Assembly: GCF_011075055.1 (NCBI RefSeq)
Contig: NC_058151.1
Span: 5,288,251-5,352,250 of the forward strand
Origin: Mangifera indica
Taxonomy: Eukaryota; Streptophyta; Magnoliopsida; Sapindales; Anacardiaceae
Direction of reading: 5' to 3'
DNA length: 64,000 nucleotides
Shown here: piece after piece, positions 13,012 through 24,500 of the stretch
How positions within the stretch are numbered: position 1 is the first letter of the stretch
How the letters are laid out: each line of letters opens with the position of its first letter
The notes under the pieces: model-generated
Databases searched by the model: none
What the model saw: the letters and a program-made list of their open reading frames with translations, nothing else
What the model was told of the DNA's origin: nothing
Translations under genes and position numbers: made by a program

Positions 13012-13479
13012 AAAAGGTGAGTGATAAACACTCAATATATAAGAGCATTTATCTTACATTCAATCAATCTATTTCTAAAACTTGAAGTGTTATGGTTATT
13101 TGGAAACCATGTATAGAATGTGTTACTGATTTATGTATTTTTTTTTTTTTGGACAATCTTTAATAACTTAGATATGTATAAGAAGTAGTGGGAATAAGTA
13201 GAAAATGATTTGGTAAGGAAATAAGGCAAAACACCCACGAATGATCATTTTACATTTGTAGGAACAACCATTCCCATAGCTCGTGAAAGACTTGAAATTA
13301 AGGTTCATACATGCACAAATAACCATGCATAAAGCATATGCAATTGTTTTGATTAGGGTAGATATGTGAGTTAACATCAAATGATCATGCAAAAGACATG
13401 TACGGTGGTCTATGACACGTAGGACTAGATGTGATGAACACCCATACAGAAGAGTGTGTAACCATTTATGAATGTAAAA

Positions 13480-14227
13480 GGCCAAAGGACTATTTCCCAC
13501 CCAAGGTATACTTTTTCTACACATTCCCACTCGTTAACTTTGAAAAGCCCATTTACCTACTCATGGGCTGTTAAAAAAAACGGATTCAAGGATAAAATCA
13601 TCATTTTATCTGTAATATTAAAAATAAATTAAAATTTAATCCTTTTTTCCCCCCTAACCCCTAAAAGCTAACAATTTCCCGCTAGACCAAGTTTTGAAAA
13701 ATAACATTCCCCCCTAGGGTTTAGTTTTCAATCCCTGACGCCAAATCCGGTGTCATCATTGACGATGAAGCCTTTTCGACGCACCACTATGCTCCGATGG
13801 CCTCTCTTCTCTCCTTTGGAACGTCGATTGATCTAGATTTAACGTTGTCTTCGCTTGGAAAATTGAAGAGCTTCAACTTTCTAGGTGAAGACGACGTCAG
13901 ATCTGAGTCGATCGACGTTCCAGAGGAGAGAAAAGAGGTCGTCGGAGCATTGTGGTGTATCGGGAAGGCTTCGTCGTTGGTGATGGCGCCGGATTTGACG
14001 TCAGGGATTGAAAACTAAACCTTAGGGGGGGGATTACTTATTTTTAAAACTTGGCCTAGGGGAAAATGATTAGTTTGTAGGGGTTGGGGGGGAAAAGAGA
14101 TAAAGTTTTAAGAGGTTAGGGTTCCGTTAAATTTAATTGCTCATAGGTGGGTATTTGATATTTTCAAAGTTAAAAGGGGGAAACTTGAGAATGCAGTATA
14201 CCTTGGGTGGGAAATAGTCCTTTGGCC
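13480..14227. mobile_element. Palindromic MULE-like MITE, copy 4 (best preserved)
   Basis: A 748-bp foldback. The outer ends are near-perfect inverted copies (GGCCAAAGGACTATTTCCCA at the left, its reverse complement ending at 14227), and the inverted match continues almost to the centre near 13855-13870. Flanking 9-mers aatgtaaaa (13471-13479) and attgtaaaa (14228-14236) match at 8 of 9 positions, a Mutator-type target duplication. Both arms carry a GC-richer block containing CCCTGACG(C/T)CAAATCCGG. A 73-codon plus-strand frame at 13797-14018 runs across the symmetry centre and is most likely a by-product. No transposase is present. Confidence 0.8.
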
Positions 14228-14878
14228 ATTGTAAAAAGACCAAAATACCCCTATAAAGAAGTACGGTTGGTAAAAATTCATGACATAGGCATGAACAATT
14301 GTTCAAGGTCATGTATGGCCATGCATGTTGACTAGGATATGAATGGATATAAGAAAGGCAAGGAACCATTCATGCTAAGAAAAATTGCATGCCTATTCAT
14401 ATAAGGCCTATAATCATGCAATAGAGGATTATTGAATGGGCATTCATGGAAGGTGTTCAACTATTCATTCATTTGTTTTGTTAGTATTTAGAAACTTATA
14501 TGGTACACATTTCTAACAAATCATTCCAATAGTATATGAGATAGGGTATGAGTTAAAAACGAGATACAAACCTAAGTTATAAGAATATGTGGTTCTTGAG
14601 TGCATGCACATAGATTTTATGAAAACATATTTCAACCTAATATTCCATAAGGCTAGTTTTTATACATGTTTTCCAAACTTAAGGTGTATGATAGAAATGA
14701 CATGGGGTTCAAGTCGACTCGAGCCCCCTATTTTAGCATGACCAACAAGTAGTATGAGCCATAAAATTATAGATCATGTTTGGTCCACGGGCTAAACAAG
14801 TGTTGGACAATGACTCCTTGTTAACCCATTGACATGGATAATAGTCATAAGACTATCAGCCTATCGTTTATTGTCTAG

Positions 14879-14881
<3 letters not shown>

Positions 14882-14935
<54 letters not shown>
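14882..14935. repeat. (AT)n microsatellite
   Basis: An uninterrupted alternating TA tract of about 54 bp, followed by a short poly-T run. Confidence 0.95.
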
Positions 14936-14936
<1 letters not shown>

Positions 14937-17825
14937 ATTTTTTTTTTTGAAATGCCCATATATACCCCCACCCAAAATTTACAATCGCATAACATCCTAG
15001 TCTCAACTTTCTTCAACTTTCTCAATCTCAATCTCAATATTTCTATATTGATTCTCACGTGTTAATCTCTCTCAATTTATTTTCAATTTTGTCAAACCAA
15101 TTTTTTTTTCAATTTTTCTAAAATTTTGTCAATTTTTATTTTTATTTCATTTATATCAAATGGATCCATGATCAAATGGGTTCAATTCTTTTGATTGCTT
15201 TAATTTGGTGGCTTTTGATTTATGGACATATAGTAATTAGGAGTTAGGATTTATTTATACAATTGCCTATTATATTAATTCTAAATGCCAGTATTACAAA
15301 AAATAATGTCATGTGCACAACTTTGTGTACTAAAAGATTGACGCACCTAACAAAGATGTATTATCATGTAATTAAATAATTTAAAATTAAAGATAAATTA
15401 ACATTCAATTACAAAGTAACACATGATTATTGGCACCCTAGAACTAATCCCTCATATATCGTATTCATTAGGATTTTAACCATACTTCGTTCACCTTAAA
15501 TGTCTTATATTATGCAACCCTCCTTCCTTCTCCATTCCCCTGTATATCGAACCAAAATAAAAATAAAGTTCAACATATTGATCAATCTCGTAATGATAAT
15601 ATATAATTTTATAAGTCAGTTATTTAAGAAATAATAAAATATTTTAAAAAAACTCAATTATTTAAAAATTTTCTATTTAACTAGAAATTTCCAGCATTCT
15701 ACATGTCATACATGGTGAAAATTTCATTTACCCCTTATATGTAAAATGTTCATAGTCCCCCATTCAAGGCGATTTAATGTAAAACTTCAATATACCCTCC
15801 ATGCATCACCCATAGTATAATATCAATAAACCCTCAATGTCTCTTACATTCTAAGATTATTTTTAGGGCTCTACATGGTAAAACAATAAACAACTCTTTA
15901 TGCATTAAAAAATTGTTAAATTTCAATTGGACTTGTTTATATCACACATATTTGATTTAAATAATTCATATTTAAGAAATACACTTCAATCAAACCACGA
16001 ATTAACAATACACAATCATCACATAATTAAAACTTACAATTAATATTCCTATAAATAATTAAATGAAACAAACTTTCTTCTTTATTTTTGGATTTTAAAG
16101 TTGTAATATAAGTGGGAGAATAAAAATAAGACTTTTTAAAACTTATGAAGATTAATTATACTGTTTGTTTGATGAAAAACATTAGGGTTTTATAAAAAAA
16201 AAGTGAACATATTTTTTATTTAAATTTAAATTTAAATTATTTCCGTAAAATCTTTAGAATGTTGGTCAATTTTGATACACCCTTTATTTAATTTAATTTT
16301 TAATTAATTAGTCCTAATTTTCTAACTTTGTTAATGAAAATCTAGTTTTGACGCAACACAAAAATTGTAATTATTGAATTATCATATTAACCAAAAAGTG
16401 AAGAATAGTATTATGTGTATATTTTTATATATAAATAATAATATATTATTTTATAATTAAATAATTAAAAATTAAAGATAAAATAATATACACTCATATC
16501 ATGATTTATCGTTATTTATGAATAAAGTTGTATATATAAATTATATACATAATTTTATTGAAAAGTTAAAACTCTCTTCATTCTTTCTCAATCTCTTAAA
16601 CAATCCTGTTTTTATTATTGTTATCATCCTAGTTAGTAAATATGAGAACAAAAAAAAGGTACACGAATTATACGGACATAATACGATGAATAATGAAAAA
16701 TACATTTGTAAAAAAGAAGCCTATAAAATTTGCATATGGAAAAAGTATGAAATTTGTATATATGATTTTAATATAATACATCATCAAAATTTTATTTCTA
16801 AAAATACGACAATATCATAATAATTTTAATATTTTTCATAAATCGTCTATTAAAAATCAATATAATAATTCAAATATAAAAATATTTAATTAACTATTAA
16901 ATATAATATATAATCAAAATTTTTTATACAATAAATACTGTACCAATCAGTTGAGAAAAATAAACAAATTAATCAATTTAGATCTCAAACTTTAGATCAA
17001 AGTTATTTTTTGTACAGACAACAAGGGAGGAAAACACAAAATTAAAATTGAGAATTAAAAAAGAAATATTGTTGGTTTTTTTTTAAATAATAGTGATATT
17101 TTTTGTAAATATTTAAAAATATAAGAGATAATTTTATACTTTAAACTTAACTAAAAATTCAAAAAATATGATAAACATAAATTATAATATATAATTCACG
17201 TTTAATACCAGAAAATATAAAATACTTATTTAATATATTTTAAATTTAAAAATTATTTTAAACATATTTAATATATTAATAATATAAATAATACACACAT
17301 TTATTAACTAGGGCACCACCCTAACCAGCATTTTAATCTCTTTCTTCCTTCACTCGTCATTCCACCCTTCCCAATCGCATCACCAATCAAAACATAACAT
17401 CCGCTTGGGCCCCTCAACTTCCCAATCGCATGACAAACCAATTTCTTAAAAATAAAAAGTATTATTAAGACTATTATTAAATGTCAAAACTACATGAACA
17501 AAAACTGCATTTTTAATTTGTAAAGGGAAACAATCATAATAAAGGAGACCTCCCGCTCAGACAAAATTTCCACTTTTATTATGTTTGTGGAAATTGTAAA
17601 TTGATATTTTTATCCAGGTTGTAAAAGTTAAGAATGACGTGCAAATGAGCCAATTTAATTTATTATATTTTATTTAAAAGTAAAAAATTTTCATAAAGTT
17701 TGCAATAATGGGGGGGCTAAAACAATAGAATGATGGAAAGAAGACAAGACTATGACATAGAGAGAGAAGAAAAGTCAAAATAAAATCGAGGGAAGAGAAA
17801 GTTTGAGAGAATAAGATGCAAAATT
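14936..17825. other. AT-rich intergenic DNA
   Basis: About 2.9 kb without a recognisable gene. Open frames here (for example 16518-16820) have low-complexity, Lys/Asn/Ile-rich translations typical of AT-rich noncoding DNA. Confidence 0.55.
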
Positions 17826-18123
17826 AGAAAATTAATTAAAATTGACGCACAATTTATCCTATAAACATTTTTTGATAAAATTTTTATAGTTTTGTTTGTT
17901 TAAACAAACTTTATTTTTCATTCTAATAATACCCTTTATCTTATTTTTATCTATTCATATTAGTTTTTATCAAAAATTTTTTTATTTTTGAGAGTATACA
18001 GATTAAGTTTAATTTTTCTATAATTATTAAGATTTACAAATAAAAATAAATTAATTTCTGCTATCATAGTTGATATCTAGAAAATAATGAATATAACTAC
18101 ACAGACTGCGTATAGATTATGTA

Positions 18124-19530
18124 CGGGTGCCCATTCTTTTAAAAGGGTGCAAAAAGGTGCGAAAGAGTGCGCGTATTTTCAAAAGGATGCAAAAATATGC
18201 AAAAGGGTGTGTGTTTTTTTTTCGAAAGGGTGTGAAAATGAGCGAAATAATGCAAAAATATATGAAAGTGTAAAGGGATGCGTGAAAGTATAAAAGGGTG
18301 CGTGAAATTATGAAAGGGTGCGTGAAAGTGTAAAGGGGTTCATGAAAGAATGAAGGAGTGCCTGAAATTGTAAAGGGATGCGTGAAAGTATGAAGGGGGT
18401 CGTGAAAGTGTAAAAAGGTGAGCAAAACTGTGAAGGGGTGCATGAAAGTGTAAAAGGGTGCGTGAAACTGTGAAAGGGTGCCTGAATGTGTAAAGGGGTG
18501 CATGAAACTATGAAGGGGTGCGTGAAATTGTAAAGAGATGTGTGAAATTGTGAATGGGTGCATGAAAGCGTAAAAAGGCACGTGAAACTGTGAATGGAGT
18601 GCATGAAACTGTGAAAAGGGTGCATGAAAAATGTGAAAAGGGTGCATGAAAATGTGAAAAAGTGCGTAAAAATGTGATAAGGTGGATAAAACTATGAAAG
18701 GGTGCGTGAAACTGTGGAGGGGTGCGTGAATGTGTAAAGGGGTGCATGAAACTGTGAAAGGGTGCATGAAACTATGAAGGGGTGTGTGAAATTGTAAAGA
18801 GATGTGTGAAATTGTGAATGGGTGCATGAAAGCGTAAAAAGGCACGTGAAACTGTGAATGGAGTGCGTGAAAATGTGAAAATGGTGCATGAAAATGTGAA
18901 AATGGTGCATGAAAATGTGAAAAAGTGCGTAAAAATGTGATAAGACGCATAAAACTATGAAAGGGTGCGTGAAACTATGAAAGGGTGCATAAAAATGTAA
19001 AAAGGTGAGTGAAAGTGTAAAAATGGTGCATGAAATTGTGAAAGGGTGCATGAAACTATGAAAAGGTGCGTGAAATTGAAAAAGAGTGTGTGAAACTATA
19101 AAAGGGTGTATGAAAGTGTAAAAAAGGTGCGTGAAACTGTGAAGGGGCGTGGGAAACTGTGAAGGGGTGTATGAAAGTGTAAAAGGGTGTGTAAAACTAT
19201 GAAGGGGTGCGTGAAAATGTGAAGGGGTGCGTGAAACTGTGAAAATGGTGTGTGAAACTGTGAATGGGTGCATGAAACTGTGAAGGGGCGCATAAAAATG
19301 TAAAGGGATTCGTGAAACTGTGAAGGGGTGTGAAAATGTGAAGAAGTGTGAAAATGTGAATGAGTGCTTAAAAATGTGAAAAGGTACATGAAACTGTAAA
19401 TGGGTGCGTGAAAATATAAATAGGTACGTAAAAATACAAATGAGTTTATAAAAGTTTAAACGAATATGTAAAAATACAAACGAATACATAAAAATATAAA
19501 AAAGTACGTAAAAATATAAATTGGTGTGTA
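18124..19530. repeat. 20-bp minisatellite, left arm of the foldback
   Basis: Tandem imperfect copies of a 20-bp unit, for example GGGTGCGTGAAAGTGTAAAG, regular from about 18270 (roughly 60 units). Units change along the array. Outer ones carry ...GTGAAGGGG; inner ones (after about 19390) carry GTACGTAAAAATACAAA-like versions, the type that dominates the inner part of the right arm. Because 20 is not a multiple of 3 and the unit lacks stops on the minus strand, it yields long spurious minus-strand reading frames with 20-residue periodicity. Confidence 0.9.
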
Positions 19531-19535
19531 ATAAT

Positions 19536-19897
19536 TGTTGAAATAAGTGGCTCTTTATGTCTCACTTATATTAATATTATCTCTTTGTATTTTACCAAAG
19601 GCTATAAATATAGGTCTTGGTTTTAGTTCATAATCATCCTTAAGACAGTTGTAGTCAAACACAATTATATTGAGAGAATCATATTATTAGGGATCTCTAA
19701 TAGTTTATTTTTCCTTTGTAACTATTCTTTGGAGATAGTGAAAGTAGTCAGCGGCGCCGAGGATGTAGGTACATTTACCGAACCTCGTAAATTCTTGTGT
19801 TCTCTTTCTTTTATTTTTCTGAATTTTATTTTCTGCTTTAATTATTTATTATATTCAATAGCATAGAAGTTGTGTTTTATATTTTCGCTGCACAACA
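19536..19897 (+). repeat. 5' LTR of the copia element
   Basis: Begins TGTTGAAATAAGTGG and ends GCACAACA. It is 362 bp, the same length as the right LTR at 23345, with about 23 differences by eye (roughly 93-94% identity). It contains a TATAAATA-like promoter motif near 19604. Confidence 0.93.
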
Positions 19898-19899
19898 AG

Positions 19900-19911
19900 T
19901 GGTATCAGAGC
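19900..19911 (+). promoter_or_regulatory. Copia primer binding site
   Basis: TGGTATCAGAGC, complementary to the 3' end of plant initiator methionine tRNA, lies two bases after the 5' LTR. This is the standard position for priming minus-strand synthesis. Confidence 0.93.
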
Positions 19912-20166
19912 CTAGGTTTAGGACAATGAGTAGCTATTTATATGGTTGTGTGCATGTCTAGGAAAATGCTCTCTAAGGAGGCTGGTTTTTAAGGAGGCTT
20001 TGTCCCTACCAATCTTTCTTGGGTACTTTCCTAGTGCATATATTATCATTTTTGACACTTATTACTATCCTAGGTTATAGTAATTTTGTTTTAGCTATTG
20101 AATATAATTTGTGGAACTTGGTTATTTGAAAAACTACCAACCAAGTAAATCGTAGTTAGCAGAAAA

Positions 20167-20980
20167 ATGGCATCGACATCAACAAAGAGAATTGTGACAA
20201 CCGCAAAAATTGATGTGGAAAAATTTGATGGCTGAAACAATTTTGGCTTGTGGCAATGTGAAGTGATGGACGCCCTGTGTCAAGAAAATCTTGATATAGC
20301 TCTAAAGGAGGAAAAACCAGAAAAGATGGATGGCAAAGAATGGGTGAGGATCAACCATCAAGCTTGTGGTACAATTCGAATGTATCTTTGTGAAGAGCAG
20401 AAATATCCATTCATAAAAGAGACGTCTACAAGTAAAATATGGAAGACATTAGAAAACAATTTTATGAAGAAGAGCAATGAGAATAGACTTTATTTGAATA
20501 AGAGACTGTTCCGTCTTCAATTGAAACTTGGTACAAGTATAAGTGATCATATTGATACTTTTAACCAGTTGATAGCTGATTTACTGAACCTGAATGAAAT
20601 TTTCAAAGATGAAGATAAAGCAATGCTACTACTAGGATCTCTTCCTGAAGAATTGGATCATTTGAGCATTACATTACTTCATGGAAAGGAGAAAGTGACT
20701 TACAATGAGGTATGTGCTACTTTGGGTAATAATGAAATTCGAAAAAAAGATCAGCAAGAGAATAGAGAGACAACTATTGAAGCCCTTACTACAAGAGGAC
20801 GAAGTCAAAGTCGAAAGCAAGAAAGAAGGGGTAGATCTTAGAAAAGACCTAGTAAAGATGAATGTGCTTTCTGTCAAGAGAAAGGACATTGGAAGAAAGA
20901 TTATCCGAAGTTACAAAGGAAAGATAAATGGAAGACCAAAGTTGCTTCATGTGTAGTTGAAATTGAAGAAGATGAGTCAG
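20167..20980 (+). pseudogene. Copia gag remnant
   Basis: The frame starts at an ATG near 20167 (MASTSTKRI...). A stop falls in the DG-NNFGLWQ motif at about 20234, and the frame continues to 20841 (UBN2/gag-type region with LYLNKRLFRLQLKLGTSISD and AMLLLGSLPEE). A further stop at 20839 precedes a zinc knuckle of the form CAFCQEKGHWKKDYPK, in which the final Cys of CX2CX4HX4C is replaced by Tyr. Similarity is to Tnt1-type gag. It packages element RNA in intact relatives; the stops and the altered knuckle indicate loss of function. Confidence 0.85.
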
Positions 20981-20984
20981 ATTT

Positions 20985-23254
20985 TACTCTAGTAAATCCA
21001 CCAACGACATCTCAATATGATGAATGACTTCTAGATTCGGGTTGTACCTATCATATGTGTCCACACAAGGAATGGTTCTTCACTTATGAAAAACTAAATG
21101 GTGGAGTTGTTTTCATAGGTAATGATAGTCCTTGCAAAACTGAGGGGATAGGTTCAATCCGTTTAAAGAATCATGATGGATCAATTAGAGTTTTGACAGA
21201 CATTCGACATGTACCACAGTTGAAGAAAAATCTTATTTCTTTGGGAGTTTTGGAATCCAAAGGCTTCAAAGTGTCAATACAAGATGGAGTCTTGAAAGTT
21301 ATTTCTGGTGCTCTTATAGTAATAAAAGGTACAAAAAGAAATAACTTGTATTATTATAATGGTGGTACAGTTTTTGGATTAGCAACTGCAGTATCTGAAG
21401 AGAATGTAGATGATGAAGCAACCAGACTTTGGCATATGCATTTGGGACATGTAGGGGAAAAAGTCTTATTTAGTTTAGTGAAACAAGGCTTATTGAAAGG
21501 AGCAAAGACCTGCAAGTTGAATTTTTGTGAGCATTGTGTCTTAGGAAAACAGACAAAAGTAAGATTTGGTATTACAATTCATAATACTGAAGGTATTTTG
21601 GATTATGTTCACTCTTATGTGTGGGGACCTACTAAGATAGCTTCTTTGGGAGGTAGGCACTACTTTGTTACTTTTGTTGATGACTTTTCTAGAAGGACAT
21701 GGATGTACACTTTAAAGAAGAAGAATGACGTATTAGGTGTTTTCCTAAAATGGAAAAAGATGGTTGAAACTCAGACTGGCAGAAAGATCAAACGACTAAG
21801 AACTGATAATGGTGGTTAGTATACTAGTGATCCCTTTTTTTAAGTTTGTCAGGCTAAAGGTATTGTACATCATTTCTCAGTTAAAGGAACACCACAACAG
21901 AATGGGGTGGCTGAACGCATGAATCGAACCTTGCTGGAGAAGGTTAGATATATGTTGTCCAATACTGGGTTGGGCAAACCATTTTAGGTTGAGGTTGTTA
22001 CATATGCATGTCATCTCATTAATCGTTTACCATCCACTGCAATTGAAGGGAAATCACCCCTTGAGGTATGCTCTGGAAAACCTACTAATGACTATGATTC
22101 CTTACGTGTGTTTGGTTCGATTGCCTATTATCATACAGGGGAGTCTAATTTAGATTCAAGAGCTAAGAAAACAATCTTTATGGGGATTAGTTATGGAGTG
22201 AAAGGATATCGTCTGTGGTGTCCAAAGTTGAAGAAAATCATTCACAATAGGGATGTTACCTTTGATGAATCTGTCATGTTAAAGAAGGTAACAAAGAAGA
22301 CCGATGATACTCAACAACAGGTGGAGTGTATTTTGCAACAGGTGGAGTTTGAGACAATCACAACAATAAACCCAGTTAGAGTTGTTGAAAATGATAGTGA
22401 TACTCCAGTGGCAGAGGAGGAAAGTGAAGATGAAGAGGTTTCAACCCTAGAACCTCAACAACAACAAGAATCAATTGCATCATATAGACCAAAATGAGAA
22501 ATACGTAAGCCTGCTCGATTTGCTGATATGGTGGCTTATGCACTTCCAATTGTAGATGATAATATTTCTTCCACTTATAAAGAAGCAGTCAAAAGTCTAG
22601 AAGCTGAAAAGTGGAAGAAAGCCATGGATGAGGAATTACAATCCCTTTAGAAGAATGAAACTTGACAGTTAGTTCAATTGCTAAAGCACAAGAAGACAAT
22701 TGAGTGCAAGTGGGTGTATGCAAGAAAAGATGGATTTCCTAACAAAGAAGATATTCGCTACAAGGCAAGGTTGGTATCAAAAGACTATGCTTAAAAAGAA
22801 GGGATTGATGAGGTATTTTCTCCAATTGTTAAGCATTCCTCTATTAGAATTTTGTTGGCCTTGGTAGCACAATTGAATCTTGAACTAGTTCAACTTGATG
22901 TGAAAACTGCATTTCTACATGGTAATTTGGAAGAGGAAATCTATGACTCAGCCTGAAGGATTTAAGGTTACTGATAAAGAAAATTAGGTTTGCAAATTGA
23001 AGAGATCGCTTTATAGACTGAAACAGTCTCCAAGACAGTGGTACAAGCGATTTGATCAATTTATGATGAAGCATAGGTACACAAGAAGCAAGTATGATAA
23101 TTGTGTATATTTTCGTAGGTTACAAGATAGGTTTTTCATTTATCTATTATTGTATGTTGAGACTGCTGAGAACTCTATAGATATGATGACCAAGTTGGTA
23201 AAAATGATCAAGTTCAATCATTGTTTGAACTTGATCAACATCCTGCCAGCTTAA
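20985..23254 (+). pseudogene. Copia pol remnant (protease, integrase, truncated RT)
   Basis: Domains in order: aspartic protease with LLDSGCTYHM (about 21030), in place of the usual D(S/T)G..H context; the GAG-pre-integrase HxxxH...CxxC finger (RLWHMHLGHVGE...CEHCVLGK, about 21425-21560); the integrase core with TFVDDFSRRTW, LRTDNGG and HHFSVKGTPQQNGVAER; the polyprotein linker; reverse transcriptase beginning WKKAMDEELQSL (about 22610) with KWVYARK, RYKARLV, VQLDVKTAFLHG and a frameshift near 22945, then SLYRLKQSPRQWYKRFDQF. After FIYLLLYV (about 23158) the sequence jumps to a C-terminal end-type segment (SIDMMTKLVKMIKFNHCLNLI), so the YVDD-type active site and RNase H are deleted. At least six in-frame stops are visible. 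Confidence 0.88.
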
Positions 23255-23333
23255 ATTGCGCCGAAAGACGCATTTGAAGTCGTCGCTGAAGAAGAACATA
23301 TAAAGGAAATTTGGTGGGACTCGCTAAATCGCT

Positions 23334-23344
23334 AAGGTGGAGAT
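23334..23344 (+). promoter_or_regulatory. Copia polypurine tract
   Basis: AAGGTGGAGAT lies directly before the 3' LTR, the position of the plus-strand primer in LTR retrotransposons. Confidence 0.75.
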
Positions 23345-23706
23345 TGTTGAAATAAGTGGCTCTTTATGTCCGACATCTATTAATTTAATCTCTTTGTATT
23401 TTACCAAATGCTATAAATAGAGGCCTTGGTTTTAGTTCAAAATCATCCCCAAGACAGTTGTAGTTAAACACAATTGTATTGAAAGAATCCTATTATTAGG
23501 TATCTCTAATAGTTTATTTTTCCTTTGTAACTATTCTTTGGAGATAGTGACAGTAGTCAGCGGCGCCGAGGACGTAGGTACATTTACCGAACCTCGTAAA
23601 TTCTTGTGTTCTTTTTCTTTTATTTTTCTTTATTTTATTTTCTGCTTTAATTATTTATTATATTCAATAGCATAGAAGTTGTGTTTTATATTTCCGCTGC
23701 ACAACA
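23345..23706 (+). repeat. 3' LTR of the copia element
   Basis: 362 bp, TGTTGA...CAACA, colinear with the left LTR. Its terminal CAACA runs directly into a CAA and then AAT microsatellite. Confidence 0.93.
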
Positions 23707-23717
23707 ACAACAACAAC

Positions 23718-23754
<37 letters not shown>

Positions 23755-23757
23755 TAA
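23701..23757. repeat. (CAA)n(AAT)n microsatellite at the LTR edge
   Basis: The last bases of the LTR (ACAACA) extend into about five CAA units and then a run of AAT/ATA units. It is followed by TATATTTATATTTA-type AT repeats to about 23845, which fill the loop of the foldback. Confidence 0.9.
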
Positions 23758-23845
23758 TATATATTTATATTTATATTTATATTTATAATATATTTTATAT
23801 TATATTATAATATATATAAAATATAATATAATATATATAATAATC

Positions 23846-24500
23846 TACGCACTCCTGTTATATTCTATATACTCGTTTATATTTTTACACACTCGTTTAT
23901 ATTTTCCCGCACTATTTTCTATTTTCATGCACTTGTTTATATTTTCATGCACCTGTTTGTATTTTCACGCATTTGTTTGTATTTTTACGCACCCGTTTAT
24001 ATATGTACTAGTATATATTTTCATGCACTCATTTGTATTTTTACATATTTGTTTGTATTTTCACACACTCGTTTGTATTTTCACACACCTATTTTGTATT
24101 TTTACGTACCTGTTTGTACAAATACTAGTATGTATTTTCACGCATCCGTTTGTATTTTCACGTATCTATTTGTATTTTCATGCATCCATTTGTATTTTCA
24201 TACATTCGTTTTGTATTTTTATGCAACTGTTTGTATTTTCATGTACTCGTTTTGTATTTTTATGTAACCGTTTGTATTTTTACACACTCCTCATTTGTAT
24301 TTTTATGCACCTGTTTATAATTTTATGCACTTGTTTATATTTTTATGCACTCGTTTGTATTTTCACACACCCGTTTGTATTTTTACACATCCGTTTATAT
24401 TTTCACGCTCCCCTTTACAATTTCACGTACCCCTTCACATTTTTACGCACCCTTTTACACCTTTGTAAATTTTTGTATCCTTTCATAAAAGCACACCCTT
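23846..24500. repeat. 20-bp minisatellite, right arm of the foldback
   Basis: Tandem 20-bp units such as GTTTGTATTTTCACGCACCC. They are the reverse complement of the left-arm unit type (GTGCGTGAAAATACAAACGG). Outer units near 24400-24470 (CCCCTTCACATTTTTACGCA) correspond to the outer left units, so the two arrays are colinear mirror images. The array is shorter than the left one (about 30 units). Confidence 0.9.

Larger units (their letters stand above)
19536..23706 (+). mobile_element. Ty1/copia retrotransposon (Tnt1/Tork-like), defective
   Basis: A complete LTR-to-LTR element on the plus strand. It has 362-bp LTRs at both ends, a primer binding site, gag, protease, integrase and part of reverse transcriptase, and a purine tract before the right LTR. 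It cannot be autonomous. In-frame stops interrupt gag and pol, and sequence is missing between mid reverse transcriptase and the RNase H C-terminus. The sequence before the left LTR (ataat, 19531-19535) recurs in the AAT-repeat after the right LTR, so the target duplication is hidden in a microsatellite. It inserted into the loop of the foldback element. Confidence 0.92.

Noticed and set aside
13797..14018. 73-codon open frame in the palindromic MITE
   Set aside because: It spans the symmetry centre of the palindrome, has no recognisable domain and differs from the cores of other copies.
14829..15065. Frames with long Tyr-Ile runs on both strands
   Set aside because: These are direct translations of the (AT)n microsatellite.
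16518..16820. 100-codon frame in AT-rich DNA
   Set aside because: Its Lys/Asn/Ile-rich, low-complexity translation has no motifs and is expected by chance in AT-rich sequence.
18117..19489. Long minus-strand reading frames (277 and 265 codons) with His/Phe/Thr-rich repeats
   Set aside because: They arise because the 20-bp minisatellite unit lacks stop codons on that strand; all three minus frames stay open over parts of it. There is no start context or recognisable domain.
18124..19530. CRISPR-like regular repeats
   Set aside because: The units are directly adjacent 20-mers without unique spacers, in a plant transposon arm.
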